Shown piece after piece: positions 46,778 through 56,558 of a stretch of DNA of 64,000 nucleotides. Positions within the stretch are counted from its first letter, which is position 1. Each line of letters opens with the position of its first letter. The stretch comes from Accumulibacter sp. (lineage in GTDB: Bacteria; Pseudomonadota; Gammaproteobacteria; Burkholderiales; Rhodocyclaceae): positions 18,756 through 82,755 of the forward strand of contig JACKLW010000012.1 of the NCBI GenBank assembly GCA_024235715.1, written 5' to 3'. The notes beneath the pieces are model-generated. The model did not search any database. It was given only the letters and a program-made list of their open reading frames with translations, and was not told the DNA's origin. A program made the translations under genes and the position numbers.

Positions 46778-47859
46778 GTGAAGTTAAAGCCGTGCAAGAC
46801 GAGGCTGTACCGCCGAGCGATCACGTCAAGACCGAGAGCGTGACCGAGGGAAAGGCCGCGCCTCCGGCCGCCACCCCAGCCAGGGCAGCGGCCAAGCCGG
46901 CGGCCACAAAAAGCGATGCAAGAAAAGAAGAGCCGAAAAAGGAGCCGGCAAAGGAGCCGGCAAAGGCCAAGGAGGAAAAAACGGCGAAAGCGAAACCGGC
47001 AGCGCAGAAAGCGGAGCAACAGAAAATGGCACCCGCCGTGGCGCAGAACAAGGACGTGGAAAGCGTCAAGAGCACGCGCAAGATGCCACTGAAGACCAAG
47101 AACTACGAGAAGGCGCTGGCGAAGCTGCAGGTCGAACTCGTCAAGCTGCAGGAATGGATCAAGTTCAAGAAACTGAAGGTGGTCGTCCTGTTCGAAGGGC
47201 GCGATGCGGCCGGCAAGGGCGGCACCATCAAGCGCATCACCGAGTGCCTCAGCCCGCGCGTCACGCGCGTTGCCGCGCTGCCTGCGCCGACCGACCGGGA
47301 AACGACCCAGTGGTATTTCCAGCGCTACGTCCAGCACCTGCCCGCTGGCGGTGAAATGGTGCTCTTCGACCGCAGCTGGTACAACCGCGCCGGCGTCGAA
47401 CGAGTGATGGGTTTCTGCAGCGACGAGGAGTACCGCGAGTTTCTGCGCAGTTGCCCCGAGTTCGAACGTATGCTGGTACGCAGCGGCATCATCCTGATCA
47501 AGTACTGGTTTTCGGTCAGCAATGAGGAACAGGAGCGCCGTTTCCAGAAGCGCATCTTCCATCCGGAGAAGCACTGGAAGCTCAGCCCGATGGACCTGCA
47601 ATCGCGCGCACGCTGGGTCGAATACTCGCGGGCGAAAGACAATATGTTCGCGCATACCGACATCAAGCAGGCACCCTGGTATGTGGTCGATGGCGACGAC
47701 AAAAAGCGTGCCCGCCTGAACGTGATCACGCATCTGCTCAACATGATCGACTACGAAGACCTGACGCCGGAGCCTATCGTCCTGCCGCCGCGCCAGGAGG
47801 AAATCGGCTATGTGCGTCCGCCGATGTCGGATCAGACCTTCATTCCCGAAGTGTACTGA
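46774..47859 (+). CDS. ppk2: Polyphosphate kinase 2 with Lys/Ala-rich N-terminal extension
   Basis: 361 residues. ATG 46774 has AGGAGG 5 nt upstream. Residues about 1-105 are a low-complexity Lys/Ala/Pro/Glu tail (KPAATKSDARKEEPKKEPAK). The PPK2 core follows, with Walker A FEGRDAAGKGGT (about 142-150), the PTDRET loop, Walker B-type LFDRSWYNRAGVE (about 197) and the lid RRFQKRIFHPEKHWKLSP. PPK2 enzymes use polyphosphate to phosphorylate nucleotides (ADP or GDP), or run in reverse. The tail, resembling H1-like or PhaF-like basic tails, may bind polyphosphate or DNA; that is inference. The subgroup is not determined. Confidence 0.94.
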   Translation: MSEVKAVQDEAVPPSDHVKTESVTEGKAAPPAATPARAAAKPAATKSDARKEEPKKEPAKEPAKAKEEKTAKAKPAAQKAEQQKMAPAVAQNKDVESVKSTRKMPLKTKNYEKALAKLQVELVKLQEWIKFKKLKVVVLFEGRDAAGKGGTIKRITECLSPRVTRVAALPAPTDRETTQWYFQRYVQHLPAGGEMVLFDRSWYNRAGVERVMGFCSDEEYREFLRSCPEFERMLVRSGIILIKYWFSVSNEEQERRFQKRIFHPEKHWKLSPMDLQSRARWVEYSRAKDNMFAHTDIKQAPWYVVDGDDKKRARLNVITHLLNMIDYEDLTPEPIVLPPRQEEIGYVRPPMSDQTFIPEVY

Positions 47860-47924
47860 TACACCGAGCGATTCCGATCGGGGCGACCGAGGCCCCGAGT
47901 GGTGCGCCAGGAGCAGCTGCCAAA

Positions 47925-47956
47925 CAAGAGAACCCCGCTACGGCGGGGTTCTCTTG
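47925..47956. terminator. 14-bp hairpin between convergent ppk2 and the Cache gene
   Basis: CAAGAGAACCCCGC (47925-47938) pairs perfectly with 47943-47956 around the tetraloop TACG. There is no T-run, but the stem carries T-rich/A-rich ends and sits between convergent genes, so it is a likely bidirectional terminator. Confidence 0.7.
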
Positions 47957-48006
47957 TGGCGATCGCTGCTCAGGAATACCGTCGGGCAGCGACCGGCAGC
48001 GAAGCG

Positions 48007-48447
48007 CTACTTGTAATAGCCGACCGCGCAGACCTGGTCGCCGACCTTGGTAACGTAGACCACCTTGTTCACCGGTTCGGTCTGCCCGGGGCGCGGCCAC
48101 ATGTAGGAGACTTCGACGATCACCCCGTCCTTGGCAGCGGCGTAGACCTCCACGCCGAGGGGCTTGCCGGCCTTGTCCTTGAGGTCTTTGAGGCTCTTGC
48201 CGACCAGCGACGGATGCGCGGTGAAGTTGCCGTCAGGCCCACCACAATAGGGGTATAGATCCCGGTCCTTGAAACCTCCTTCCCCCTTTGTAAACATCTC
48301 GAGCGCCTTGGCCTTGTCGGCATTGACGGCAGCTACCGCCTTTTGGAGCATGGCTTTGGCTTCGGCCGGCGTGCCGTACTCACCCGCCCAGGCGCTACCT
48401 GCTGCCAGAACCGCGAATGCTGAACCGATGGCTAATTGACGTAGCAT
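48007..48447 (-). CDS. Secreted single Cache-domain protein
   Basis: 146 residues. The signal peptide is residues 1-21 (ending GSAWA). The mature part is one small-molecule-binding Cache_2-type domain (AMLQKAVAAVNADKAKALEMF, YPYCGGPDGNFTAHPSLVGKSLKDLKD, VEVSYMWPRPG) with no transmembrane or output domain. It is therefore a free periplasmic ligand-binding or scavenging protein; the two Cys may form a disulphide. The ligand is unknown. Confidence 0.88.
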   Translation of the reverse strand: MLRQLAIGSAFAVLAAGSAWAGEYGTPAEAKAMLQKAVAAVNADKAKALEMFTKGEGGFKDRDLYPYCGGPDGNFTAHPSLVGKSLKDLKDKAGKPLGVEVYAAAKDGVIVEVSYMWPRPGQTEPVNKVVYVTKVGDQVCAVGYYK

Positions 48448-48684
48448 CGAAACTCTCCTTGCAAAGTTAAGGGATAACGAGAAGCAACTCCGACAGTCCC
48501 GCGAGCGAGGGAGAAAGCCCCTCGATGAACATGGTAGCTCAAAAAGCAGCCCACTGATGCGCGTGGAAGAACATCGCCGACGGGCGCCGGCGCCGCGGCC
48601 GAGAAATCTGCCTTGCTTTCTTGCATATCGCTTCAGCCGCTGTTTATCATCGATCCTCGATCACGCCACGAAAGCCCCGTCACA

Positions 48685-49620
48685 ATGCCACTGCACATCG
48701 AGACGCCGCTGATCGCGTCGCAAGCGCTGAGCACCGCCGCCGGATGTTCGGTCTGGCTCAAGCTGGAGGCGCTGCAAGCGCCGGGCTCGTTCAAGATCCG
48801 CGGCATCGGTGCTGCCTGCGAAGAGTACAGCCGGCGCGGCGCGCGGCGCTTCGTTTCCTCTTCCGGGGGCAATGCCGGACTCGCCGTCGCCTATGCCGGC
48901 CGGCAGCTGTCGATTCCGGTGACCGTCGTGGTGCCGGAAACGACCTCCGCGCGAGCCATGGACTTGCTGCAGCGCGAAGACGCGGAAATCATCGTGCATG
49001 GCGATTCCTGGCATGAAGCCAACGCCCTCGCCTTGTCGATGATCGAAAAGGCCGACGCCTTTCTGCACCCCTTTGACGACCCCTTGCTGTGGCACGGCCA
49101 TGCCAGCCTGATCGACGAACTCGCCAGCTCGACACTGGTGCCCGATGCGGTGGTGCTGTCGGTGGGTGGCGGCGGTCTGCTTTGCGGCGTGATCGAAGGC
49201 CTGCAGCGCAACGGCCTCGCACAGGTCCCGGTGATCGCCGTCGAAACCGAAGGCGCAGCGTCCTTCAACCGGTCACTACGTGCCGGTGAATTGGTCGAGT
49301 TGGAGAAGATCACCAGCATCGCCACTTCGCTCGGCGCCAAGCGCGTCTGCGACAGGGCGCTGCAGTGGTCGCGGGAGCATTCGATTCACAGCCTGGTCGT
49401 TTCTGACCGCGTCGCGCTCAGCGCCTGCGAACGCTTCCTCGCCGATCACCGGCTGCTCGTCGAGCCGGCCTGCGGTGCCAGTCTGGCTGTAGCCTATGAC
49501 GCCGCCCCCCTGCTCCAGGGCTTTGCCAAGGTCTTGTTCATCGTCTGCGGAGGGGCCACCGCGACGATCGATCAGATCCGTGCCTGGTCGGCGAGCCTGG
49601 GCCAGGAAAACAGCGACTGA
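48685..49620 (+). CDS. PLP-dependent serine/threonine dehydratase-like enzyme
   Basis: 311 residues from ATG 48685 (MPLHIETPLIASQALS). The fold II PLP Lys is in APGSFKIRGIGA. The sequence SSSGGNAGLAVAYAG is the PLP-phosphate Asn loop, and VVLSVGGGGLLCGVIEGL is the Gly-rich phosphate loop. It resembles L-serine dehydratase/SDH of the eukaryotic type, which deaminates serine or threonine. No ACT regulatory domain, so it is not the allosteric IlvA form. Exact substrate not settled. Confidence 0.9.
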   Translation: MPLHIETPLIASQALSTAAGCSVWLKLEALQAPGSFKIRGIGAACEEYSRRGARRFVSSSGGNAGLAVAYAGRQLSIPVTVVVPETTSARAMDLLQREDAEIIVHGDSWHEANALALSMIEKADAFLHPFDDPLLWHGHASLIDELASSTLVPDAVVLSVGGGGLLCGVIEGLQRNGLAQVPVIAVETEGAASFNRSLRAGELVELEKITSIATSLGAKRVCDRALQWSREHSIHSLVVSDRVALSACERFLADHRLLVEPACGASLAVAYDAAPLLQGFAKVLFIVCGGATATIDQIRAWSASLGQENSD

Positions 49621-49818
49621 AGGGGCAGAACCAAACAGGCGAGGAGCCATGCTCTGGCGCCCGGGCGCCCGGCGATGCTCCCCCGGATAATGGCAAGGGC
49701 CGCACCCGCTCGAACCCACTGCTGCCCGTCTCGCGGCAGCACGCAAATCGCTGTTCTCTGTCTTATTGCTAGCTGCTATCATTCCGCCCGCCTGCAGTGA
49801 TGCGCCTTGGGAGTCAGC

Positions 49819-51162
49819 ATGGAAACGCTCGTCTGGAATACGCCGATGCTAGTCTCGGCCCTGATTCTCGCGACCACATTTGCGGGAATCTTCACCGAGG
49901 GCGTGCATCACATGCACCGCACCAAGGTCGGCATGCTCGGCGCCCTGGCGATGGTCTTCAGCGGACAGCTCCTCGGCTTTTATGGACCCGAGGAGGCGCT
50001 CCAGGCCATCGACTGGAACGTCGTCTTTCTCCTCGGCTCGATGATGGTGATCATTGCCATCATGATCCCGACCGGTGGCTTCCAGGCTTTGGCTTTCTGG
50101 ATCGCACGCGTCTCGCGAGGGCGCCAGTTTCCGCTGATGGTGATGCTCGGCACTGCGGTGACGGTGCTGTCGCTGCTGCTGGACAACGTCACCACGGTGG
50201 TCATCTTCGGGCCACTGATCATCCTGATCTGTCAGGTGCTCAAGATCTCGCCCATCCCGTACCTTCTGGCGGCGGCTCTGCTCAGTGACACCGGCGGCGT
50301 CGCCACTCTGGTCGGCGACCCGCCCAACCTGATGATCGGCTCGGCAGCCAACATAGACTTCAACACCTTTTTTCTGCGCATGGGTGGTGTGGTCTTCGGC
50401 GCCTGGTTGGCGACGATCCTCGCCTTGCGTTTCCTGTTCCGGAAAGAACTGGCCGTCAAGCCCGCCGACGTCAAGTTCGCCGAGGACATCGAGCTGGACG
50501 ACCCCAAGACCTGGCGACTGGCCTTGATCGTACTCGGGCTGATGGTGCTGCTGTTCATCTTTCACCGCCAACTGCACTGGGAGGCCTGGGTGGTTGGCAC
50601 CGTCGGCATGGTGACGCTGTTTCTGGTGGGCCGCCATCTGCAACTCGACCCCTATCTGGAGAAAGTCGAATACTCCCTGCTGCTCTTCTTCATGTCGCTG
50701 TTCGTGATGGTCGGTGGCGTCGAGCACAGTCATTTTCTCCAGTACATCGGCCAGCACATCGTGCCCTTCGTGCGCGACGATCTCCTGTTTGCCAGCATAA
50801 CCCTGCTCTGGGGTTCGGCTCTGCTGTCCGCCGCGATCGACAACATCCCCTTCACCGCGGCGATGATTCCCATTCTGCTGAGCATGGAAACGCAAGGCCT
50901 GAACGTCACCCCGTTGTGGTGGTGTCTGGCCATGGGCGTCGGCATGGGCGGAAATGGAACGCACATTGGCTCGACCGCCAACGTCTTCATCGTCACGCTC
51001 TCCGAGCGCCTGGCGCAGAAGGAGCGCGATCCAGCGCTGGCGATTACCCCTGGCCTGTGGTTCCGCAAGGGAACGCCCGCCATGCTGGCCACGCTACTGG
51101 TCTGCACCCTGCTGTTGGTGGTCTTTTTCGATTTCTTTTCGGCCCCGATACACATCAAATAA
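49819..51162 (+). CDS. Ion transporter superfamily permease (ArsB/NhaD/SLC13-like)
   Basis: 447 residues from ATG 49819, with GGGAG 6 nt upstream. About 11-12 membrane segments form two inverted halves. Each half has a re-entrant signature: LLLDNVTTVVIFGPL with GDPPNLMIGSAAN, and AAIDNIPFTAAMIPI with GNGTHIGSTANV. These are characteristic of the IT superfamily; the Asp-Asn pairs recall NhaD Na+/H+ antiporters and ArsB. The substrate is not deducible. The CBS protein follows directly and may regulate it. Confidence 0.88.
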   Translation: METLVWNTPMLVSALILATTFAGIFTEGVHHMHRTKVGMLGALAMVFSGQLLGFYGPEEALQAIDWNVVFLLGSMMVIIAIMIPTGGFQALAFWIARVSRGRQFPLMVMLGTAVTVLSLLLDNVTTVVIFGPLIILICQVLKISPIPYLLAAALLSDTGGVATLVGDPPNLMIGSAANIDFNTFFLRMGGVVFGAWLATILALRFLFRKELAVKPADVKFAEDIELDDPKTWRLALIVLGLMVLLFIFHRQLHWEAWVVGTVGMVTLFLVGRHLQLDPYLEKVEYSLLLFFMSLFVMVGGVEHSHFLQYIGQHIVPFVRDDLLFASITLLWGSALLSAAIDNIPFTAAMIPILLSMETQGLNVTPLWWCLAMGVGMGGNGTHIGSTANVFIVTLSERLAQKERDPALAITPGLWFRKGTPAMLATLLVCTLLLVVFFDFFSAPIHIK

Positions 51163-51238
51163 TGGGGCAATCGATGCCGGCTTCACTGCTCGGGTCGGAT
51201 CGCCGGTGTATGTTTTCGGAATAACGGGGGTACCAACA

Positions 51239-51721
51239 ATGTTCTGTCGCCATGCGATGATCACCAACGTCATCTCGGCTGGTCCACAGCAGACCACCAG
51301 GGACGCTCTCGAGCTATTTGCAAAACACCGAATCCGCATGCTTCCGATCGTCGACGGCGAAGGCCGCCTCGTCGGACAGTTCGCTCTCGAGGACATGCTC
51401 GCCGGGCTGCTGCCTGCTGCACTGACCGTGGACCACCATGACCTCATGGACCTCAGACTGCGCCTCGACTACCTGCTCGATGCCACGCCAGGAGTGGCCA
51501 AGCATTTCCGGGATCTGCTGCCAGTAGAAATTGGCGAAGTGATGAACCGCGAGGTCAAGCTCGCGCATCTCGATACACCGCTATGGGAAGGGATCCGGCT
51601 GCTGGTGCAATGCCGCAGCCCGATTCCCGTCGTCGAAGAAGGAAGCCACAAGCTCCTCGGTCTGTTGTCGGCCCAGGGCGCAACTGGACGGCTCATGGAG
51701 CTGGTAGGCGAGCTGGGCTGA
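51239..51721 (+). CDS. Two-CBS-domain protein
   Basis: 160 residues from ATG 51239. CBS1: MFCRHAMITNVISAGPQQTTRDALELFAKHRIRMLPIVDGEG to about residue 50. CBS2: VEIGEVMNREVKLAHLDTPLWEGIRLLVQCRSPIPVVEEG. An intermediate segment with about 40 residues separates them. CBS pairs bind adenine nucleotides and gate partners. It lies 76 nt after the ion transporter on the same strand, suggesting it regulates that transporter. The ribosome site is weak. Confidence 0.8.
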   Translation: MFCRHAMITNVISAGPQQTTRDALELFAKHRIRMLPIVDGEGRLVGQFALEDMLAGLLPAALTVDHHDLMDLRLRLDYLLDATPGVAKHFRDLLPVEIGEVMNREVKLAHLDTPLWEGIRLLVQCRSPIPVVEEGSHKLLGLLSAQGATGRLMELVGELG

Positions 51722-52101
51722 CCTTCCCCCGGCTCACCGAGCCATTTGCGACCGCCCGCCAGGCCTAACGCTTGCCCAAACTGGCGGGCGGCGAGGCAGA
51801 CTCTTTCCGCCAGCGCGTTCCACCAGCGCCGAGTCGTGTGGCGCCCCGCCTTTACCTGTCTTTGCAAAACATCCACGGCACTTAACCTGGCAGTGGCGAT
51901 AATGTCGCCCTGATCATCAGGAACGCCATTCATGTCCGCGGTACGCATCTCCCCGACCTGCGACACTCGCCCCCAGTGCCGCGTGATCACGCCGGACGGC
52001 TCGCCGCCTTGCATGCGTCTTGGGCGTGACGAGGCGGCTGTCGTACGGTTGCCGGCGAGGTCAATGGCCACACCTGTGCAAGCCGACGCCGGAGACCTCC
52101 C
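51722..52101. other. Noncoding region with strong hairpin before the RND operon
   Basis: 380 bases with no recognised gene. CCGCCCGCCAG (51752-51762) pairs perfectly with CTGGCGGGCGG (51781-51791) around an 18-nt loop, 31 nt after the CBS stop; no T-run. The rest must hold the promoter of the RND operon. GATAAT near 51897 is a candidate -10, without a convincing -35. A minus-strand reading frame across the region overlaps the CBS gene and has no recognised similarity. Confidence 0.5.
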
Positions 52102-53286
52102 GTGAAACGCTCGCTTCCCCAGACAAGATTCCTGATCGCCGTGGCACTCGTACTCGGCGGCGCTTTTGCCGCTTTCCATTTCACCCGTAGCGGCGCCGCG
52201 GGCAGCACTGTCGTCCCTGCGAAACGTGCCGCGCTGGCGGTGACGACCGTTCAGCCGCAACAGGCGCCATGGGCGCAGCAGATCGCCGTCAGCGGCGGCA
52301 TCTTCCCGTGGCAGGAAGCCGTAATCGCGGCCGAGACCAGCGGACTGAGCGTCGTCAAGGTCGCAGAAGACGTTGGCAGCGTGGTTCGCCGCGGGCAGTT
52401 GCTCGCCGAGCTCTCGCGCGACAGCGTCGAAGCAAGTCTGGCCCAGCAGGAGGCGAACCTCAGCAAAGCCAGGGCTGCCGTCGCCGAAGCCCAGGCGAAC
52501 GCCGACCGCGCACGCCGGGTCAAGGGCAGCGGCGCGATGTCGGAACAGCAGATCAACCAGTACCTGACCGCCGAACGGAGCGCGAGGGCGTCAGTCGCGG
52601 CAGCGGCAGCAGCGCTCCAGAGCGAACGCGTCCGGCTCGCGCAGACGCGCATTCTCGCGCCCGACGACGGGGTGATCAGCAGCCGCAACGCGACCCTGGG
52701 CAGCGTCGTGCAAGCCGGCAGCGAGCTGTTTCGACTGCTGCGCGGCAACCGCCTGGAGTGGCGCGCCGAAGTCTCCGCCGAGCAATTGGCGCGCGTTGCG
52801 CCGGGCCAGAACGCCAGACTGCGTCTGGCCGACGGTTCACAATTGACCGGCAGCGTGCGCATGCTTGCGCCGACACTCGATCCGGCGACGCGCAAGGCGC
52901 TGGTTTATGTCGATCTGCCGGCCGGCAGCGCCGCCCGCGCCGGCATGTTCGCCAGCGGCGAGATTCTACCCGGCAGCACGACGGCGACGACGCTGCCGTC
53001 GTCGGCGGTGATCCTGCGCGACGGTCACAGCTACGTCTTCGAGGTCGGCGCGCAGGACGTGGTCCACCAGATCAAGGTCGACACCGGCCGCCGCCAGGGC
53101 GGCCGAATCGAAATCGTCGCGCCGCTGCCGTCAGACGCACGCATCGTCGCCACTGGCGGCGCCTTCCTCAACGAGGGGGACACCGTACGTGTCGAAGCCG
53201 CGCCGGACGCGGCGGAGCACCAGGGAGGGCCAGAAGGGGCGCCCGCAAAGGCGCGCTCGACGATACAGCCCGAGGCGGCCAGATGA
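52102..53286 (+). CDS. RND efflux periplasmic adaptor (membrane fusion protein)
   Basis: 394 residues from GTG 52102, with GGAG 7 nt upstream. An N-terminal membrane anchor (residues 8-26) is followed by lipoyl half-motifs (FPWQEAVIAAETSGLSVVKV and DDGVISSRNATLGSVVQAGSELF) around an alpha-helical hairpin (EASLAQQEANLSKARAAVAEA), then a beta-barrel and membrane-proximal domain. It links the permease to an outer-membrane channel. No TolC-type gene is in the window. The stop overlaps the permease ATG by 4 nt. Confidence 0.94.
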   Translation: MKRSLPQTRFLIAVALVLGGAFAAFHFTRSGAAGSTVVPAKRAALAVTTVQPQQAPWAQQIAVSGGIFPWQEAVIAAETSGLSVVKVAEDVGSVVRRGQLLAELSRDSVEASLAQQEANLSKARAAVAEAQANADRARRVKGSGAMSEQQINQYLTAERSARASVAAAAAALQSERVRLAQTRILAPDDGVISSRNATLGSVVQAGSELFRLLRGNRLEWRAEVSAEQLARVAPGQNARLRLADGSQLTGSVRMLAPTLDPATRKALVYVDLPAGSAARAGMFASGEILPGSTTATTLPSSAVILRDGHSYVFEVGAQDVVHQIKVDTGRRQGGRIEIVAPLPSDARIVATGGAFLNEGDTVRVEAAPDAAEHQGGPEGAPAKARSTIQPEAAR

Positions 53287-56200
53287 ACTTCTCGGCCTGG
53301 TCGATCCGCAATCCGGTTCCGGCGCTGCTGCTCTTTGGGCTGCTGACTTTCCTCGGCATCAGCAGCTTCCGCTCGCTGGGCATCCAGAACTTCCCCGACA
53401 TAGAGCTACCGACGATAACCATCGCCGCCGCCTACGAGGGCGTCGCGCCGGCGCAGATGGAAACCGAGGTGGCACGCAAGATCGAGGACCAGGTGGCCTC
53501 GCTCGGCGGCATCGAGCACATCACCACGACCTTGACCGACGGCTCGGCGTCGATCAAGGTCGCTTTCAGCATCGACAAGAACGCCGAGGTGGCGCTCAAC
53601 GAGGTGCGCAATGCGATCGACAGCGTGCGCGCCGACCTGCCGGCAGCAATGCGCGACCCGGTGGTCTCGAAGGTCACGACCTCGGGTAGTGCCATCCTCA
53701 CCTACGCCGTACGTTCCGAGCGCATGGACGACGAGGCGCTGTCGTGGTTCGTCGACAACGACGTCGCCAAGGCGATGCTGGCGGTCAAGGGCGTCGGCAA
53801 GGTCGCGCGCGTCGGCGGCGTCGACCGCGAAGTGCAGGTCGACCTGGACACTGCCCGGATGGCGGCGCTGGGTGTCACCGCCGGCGATGTCTCGAACCTG
53901 CTGCGGCAGGTGCAGCAGGACGCCTCCGGCGGCCGCGGCGACATCGGCAGCGGCATCCAGTCGATACGGACGCTGGCGGCGGTCGGCACGGTCGCCGACA
54001 TCGCGGCGCTCGAGATCCCGCTCGCCGGCGGACGCAGCGTCCGCCTCGGCGACCTGGCCAGGGTCCGCGACGGCGTCTCCGAACGCAGCAGCATCACCCT
54101 GCTCGACGGCCAGCCGGTGGTCAGCTTCGAAGTCACGCGCATCAGGGGCGCCAGCGAAGTGGCCGTGGCCAATGCGGTACGCAAAGCGGTCGCGCTACTG
54201 CAGGCGAAACACCCGCAGGTGCAGATAGAGGAGGCCTTCAACACCGTCGCGCCGGTACAGGACAACTTCGACGGCTCGATGGAACTGCTCTACGAAGGCG
54301 CCTTCCTGGCCATCCTGGTCGTCTGGTGGTTCCTGCGCGACTGGCGCGCGACGCTGGTCTCGGCGGCGGCGCTGCCCCTGTCGATCATCCCCACCTTCGC
54401 CGCCATGTACTACTTCGACTTCAGCCTCAACACGCTGACCCTGCTGGCGCTGGCGCTGGTCGTCGGCATCCTGGTCGACGACGCGATCGTCGAGATCGAG
54501 AATATCGTCCGCCACCTGCGCATGGGCAAGACGCCGATCGAGGCCGCCACCGAGGCTGCCGACGAGATCGGCCTGGCGGTGATCGCCACCACCTTCACGC
54601 TGGTCGCCGTCTTCCTGCCGACGGCCTTCATGGGTGGCGTGCCGGGCAAGTTCTTCAAGCAGTTCGGGATCACCGCGGCGGTCTCGGTGCTCGCCTCGCT
54701 GCTCGTTGCCCGCCTGCTGACGCCGATGATGGCCGCCTATTTCCTCAAGGCGCACGGCGCACAGCCGCCCGACAGCCGCCTGATGACCCGCTTTCTGGCC
54801 GCGGCCAGCTGGTGCCTGACGCACCGCAAGACGACGGCGCTGGCCGCGATCCTGTTTTTCGTCGGCTCGCTATCGCTGCTGCCGCTGCTGCCGACCGGCT
54901 TCGTCCCGGCCGCCGATCGCGCGCAGACCAGGGTGAACATTGAACTGCAACCGGGCAGCACGCTGAACGAGACGCTGGCCATCGCCGCCCAGGCGCGCCG
55001 TCTGCTCGAGGAAATGCCCGAAGTGACGCGCGTCTTCAGCGCCATCGGCCGCAGCTCGGGCGGCAATGATGGTCCGTTCGCGGGCAGCGGCAGCAGCGAC
55101 GTGCGCAAGGCAACGCTGAACGTCAGCCTGGTCTCGCGCCATGACCGCGCAAAGCAGAGCGCCGTCGAGGCCGACATCCGCAGGCGCATGGCCGCACTGC
55201 CCGGCGCGCGGATATCGGTCGGCGCCGGCCAGACCGGCGAAAACCTCAAGCTGGTGCTCGCCGGCGAGGACCCCGAGGCGCTGCGCCTGGCCAGCCAGTC
55301 GGTGACCTCCGAACTGCGCACGCTCAAGGGCATCGGCAACGTCACCTCGGGCGCCAGCCTGCAGCGCCCGGAAATCCACATCACGCCGGACTACGCCCGC
55401 GCCGCCGACCTCGGGGTCACCGCCGCCGCCATGGCCGACGTCATCCGCGTCGCCACCGCCGGCGACTACGACGCCAACCTGCCCAAGCTCAACCTCGCGC
55501 AGCGCCAGATTCCGATCCGCGTCCGCCTCGACGAGGAGCTGCGACAAAATCTCGACGCCGTGCGCCAGTTGCGCGTGCCGGCCAACAAGGGCGCCGTGCC
55601 GCTCGACACCGTCGCCGACATTCGCATGGGCAGTGGCCCGGCGCAGATCGACCGCCTCGACCGCCAGCGCAACGTCAGCATCGACGTCGAACTCGGCAGA
55701 CGCGACCTCGGTGCGGTCGTCGCCGAGGCCAACCAACTGCCCGCGCTCAAGGGCCTGCCGCCGGGAATCAGCCGGCCGCCGTCGGGCGACGCCGAGCGCA
55801 TGGCCGAACTGTTCGGCAGTTTCGGTTCGGCGATGCTGATCGGCGTGCTCTGCATCTACGTCGTGCTGGTGCTGCTCTTCCACGACTTCCTGCAACCGGC
55901 GACCATCCTCGCCGCGCTGCCGCTGTCGGTCGGCGGCGCCTTCTTCGCCCTGCTCGTCACCCACAACAGCTTCTCGATGCCGTCGGTCATCGGCCTGCTG
56001 ATGCTCATGGGCATCGTCACCAAGAACTCGATCCTGCTCGTCGAGTACGCGGTGATGGCCCGGCGCGAGCACGGCATGGCGCGCTTCGAAGCCCTGATCG
56101 ACGCCTGCCACAAGCGCGCCAAGCCGATCCTGATGACCACCATCGCCATGATCGCCGGCATGACTCCGATCGCCCTGGGGATCGGTGCCGAGCCGAGTTT

Positions 56201-56372
56201 CCGCTCGCCGATGGCGATCGCGGTGATTGGCGGCTTGCTGACGTCGACAGTGCTGAGCCTGCTGGTGATTCCGGTGGTGTTTACCTATGTGGATGATCTG
56301 CTGCTGTTGCTGAAGCGGATTGGCGGGCAGCTGCATCGGGCGAATCATGGGATGGGGACGGCGGGGTCGTGA
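53283..56372 (+). CDS. RND multidrug/solute efflux permease
   Basis: 1029 residues from ATG 53283. Twelve membrane segments with two large periplasmic loops. The N-terminus NFSAWSIRNPVPALLLFGLL and the porter region YEGVAPAQMETEVARKIEDQ are typical of the AcrB/HAE-type. The proton-relay Asp-Asp pair is in GILVDDAIVEIENIVRHL (TM4). Substrate specificity cannot be read from sequence. It is coupled to the adaptor gene and appears to end the conserved backbone before the accessory island. Confidence 0.95.
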   Translation: MNFSAWSIRNPVPALLLFGLLTFLGISSFRSLGIQNFPDIELPTITIAAAYEGVAPAQMETEVARKIEDQVASLGGIEHITTTLTDGSASIKVAFSIDKNAEVALNEVRNAIDSVRADLPAAMRDPVVSKVTTSGSAILTYAVRSERMDDEALSWFVDNDVAKAMLAVKGVGKVARVGGVDREVQVDLDTARMAALGVTAGDVSNLLRQVQQDASGGRGDIGSGIQSIRTLAAVGTVADIAALEIPLAGGRSVRLGDLARVRDGVSERSSITLLDGQPVVSFEVTRIRGASEVAVANAVRKAVALLQAKHPQVQIEEAFNTVAPVQDNFDGSMELLYEGAFLAILVVWWFLRDWRATLVSAAALPLSIIPTFAAMYYFDFSLNTLTLLALALVVGILVDDAIVEIENIVRHLRMGKTPIEAATEAADEIGLAVIATTFTLVAVFLPTAFMGGVPGKFFKQFGITAAVSVLASLLVARLLTPMMAAYFLKAHGAQPPDSRLMTRFLAAASWCLTHRKTTALAAILFFVGSLSLLPLLPTGFVPAADRAQTRVNIELQPGSTLNETLAIAAQARRLLEEMPEVTRVFSAIGRSSGGNDGPFAGSGSSDVRKATLNVSLVSRHDRAKQSAVEADIRRRMAALPGARISVGAGQTGENLKLVLAGEDPEALRLASQSVTSELRTLKGIGNVTSGASLQRPEIHITPDYARAADLGVTAAAMADVIRVATAGDYDANLPKLNLAQRQIPIRVRLDEELRQNLDAVRQLRVPANKGAVPLDTVADIRMGSGPAQIDRLDRQRNVSIDVELGRRDLGAVVAEANQLPALKGLPPGISRPPSGDAERMAELFGSFGSAMLIGVLCIYVVLVLLFHDFLQPATILAALPLSVGGAFFALLVTHNSFSMPSVIGLLMLMGIVTKNSILLVEYAVMARREHGMARFEALIDACHKRAKPILMTTIAMIAGMTPIALGIGAEPSFRSPMAIAVIGGLLTSTVLSLLVIPVVFTYVDDLLLLLKRIGGQLHRANHGMGTAGS

Positions 56373-56558
56373 ACGGGGTGAGTTGATCGGTGCCGCGTTC
56401 GCGAGTAGCCGTGACAGCCGGAAGGAGATTGGCGATTGTTTCGGCTCACACTACGCCTGTTAGAAGTATCGTAAGATGGCAGGGGAAGCAGGCAGCGAGG
56501 CAGAAGGAAAACCCGCGCGCGTGCTTAAAACGAACGGCAGCCAGCAGGAGGCAGCGCG

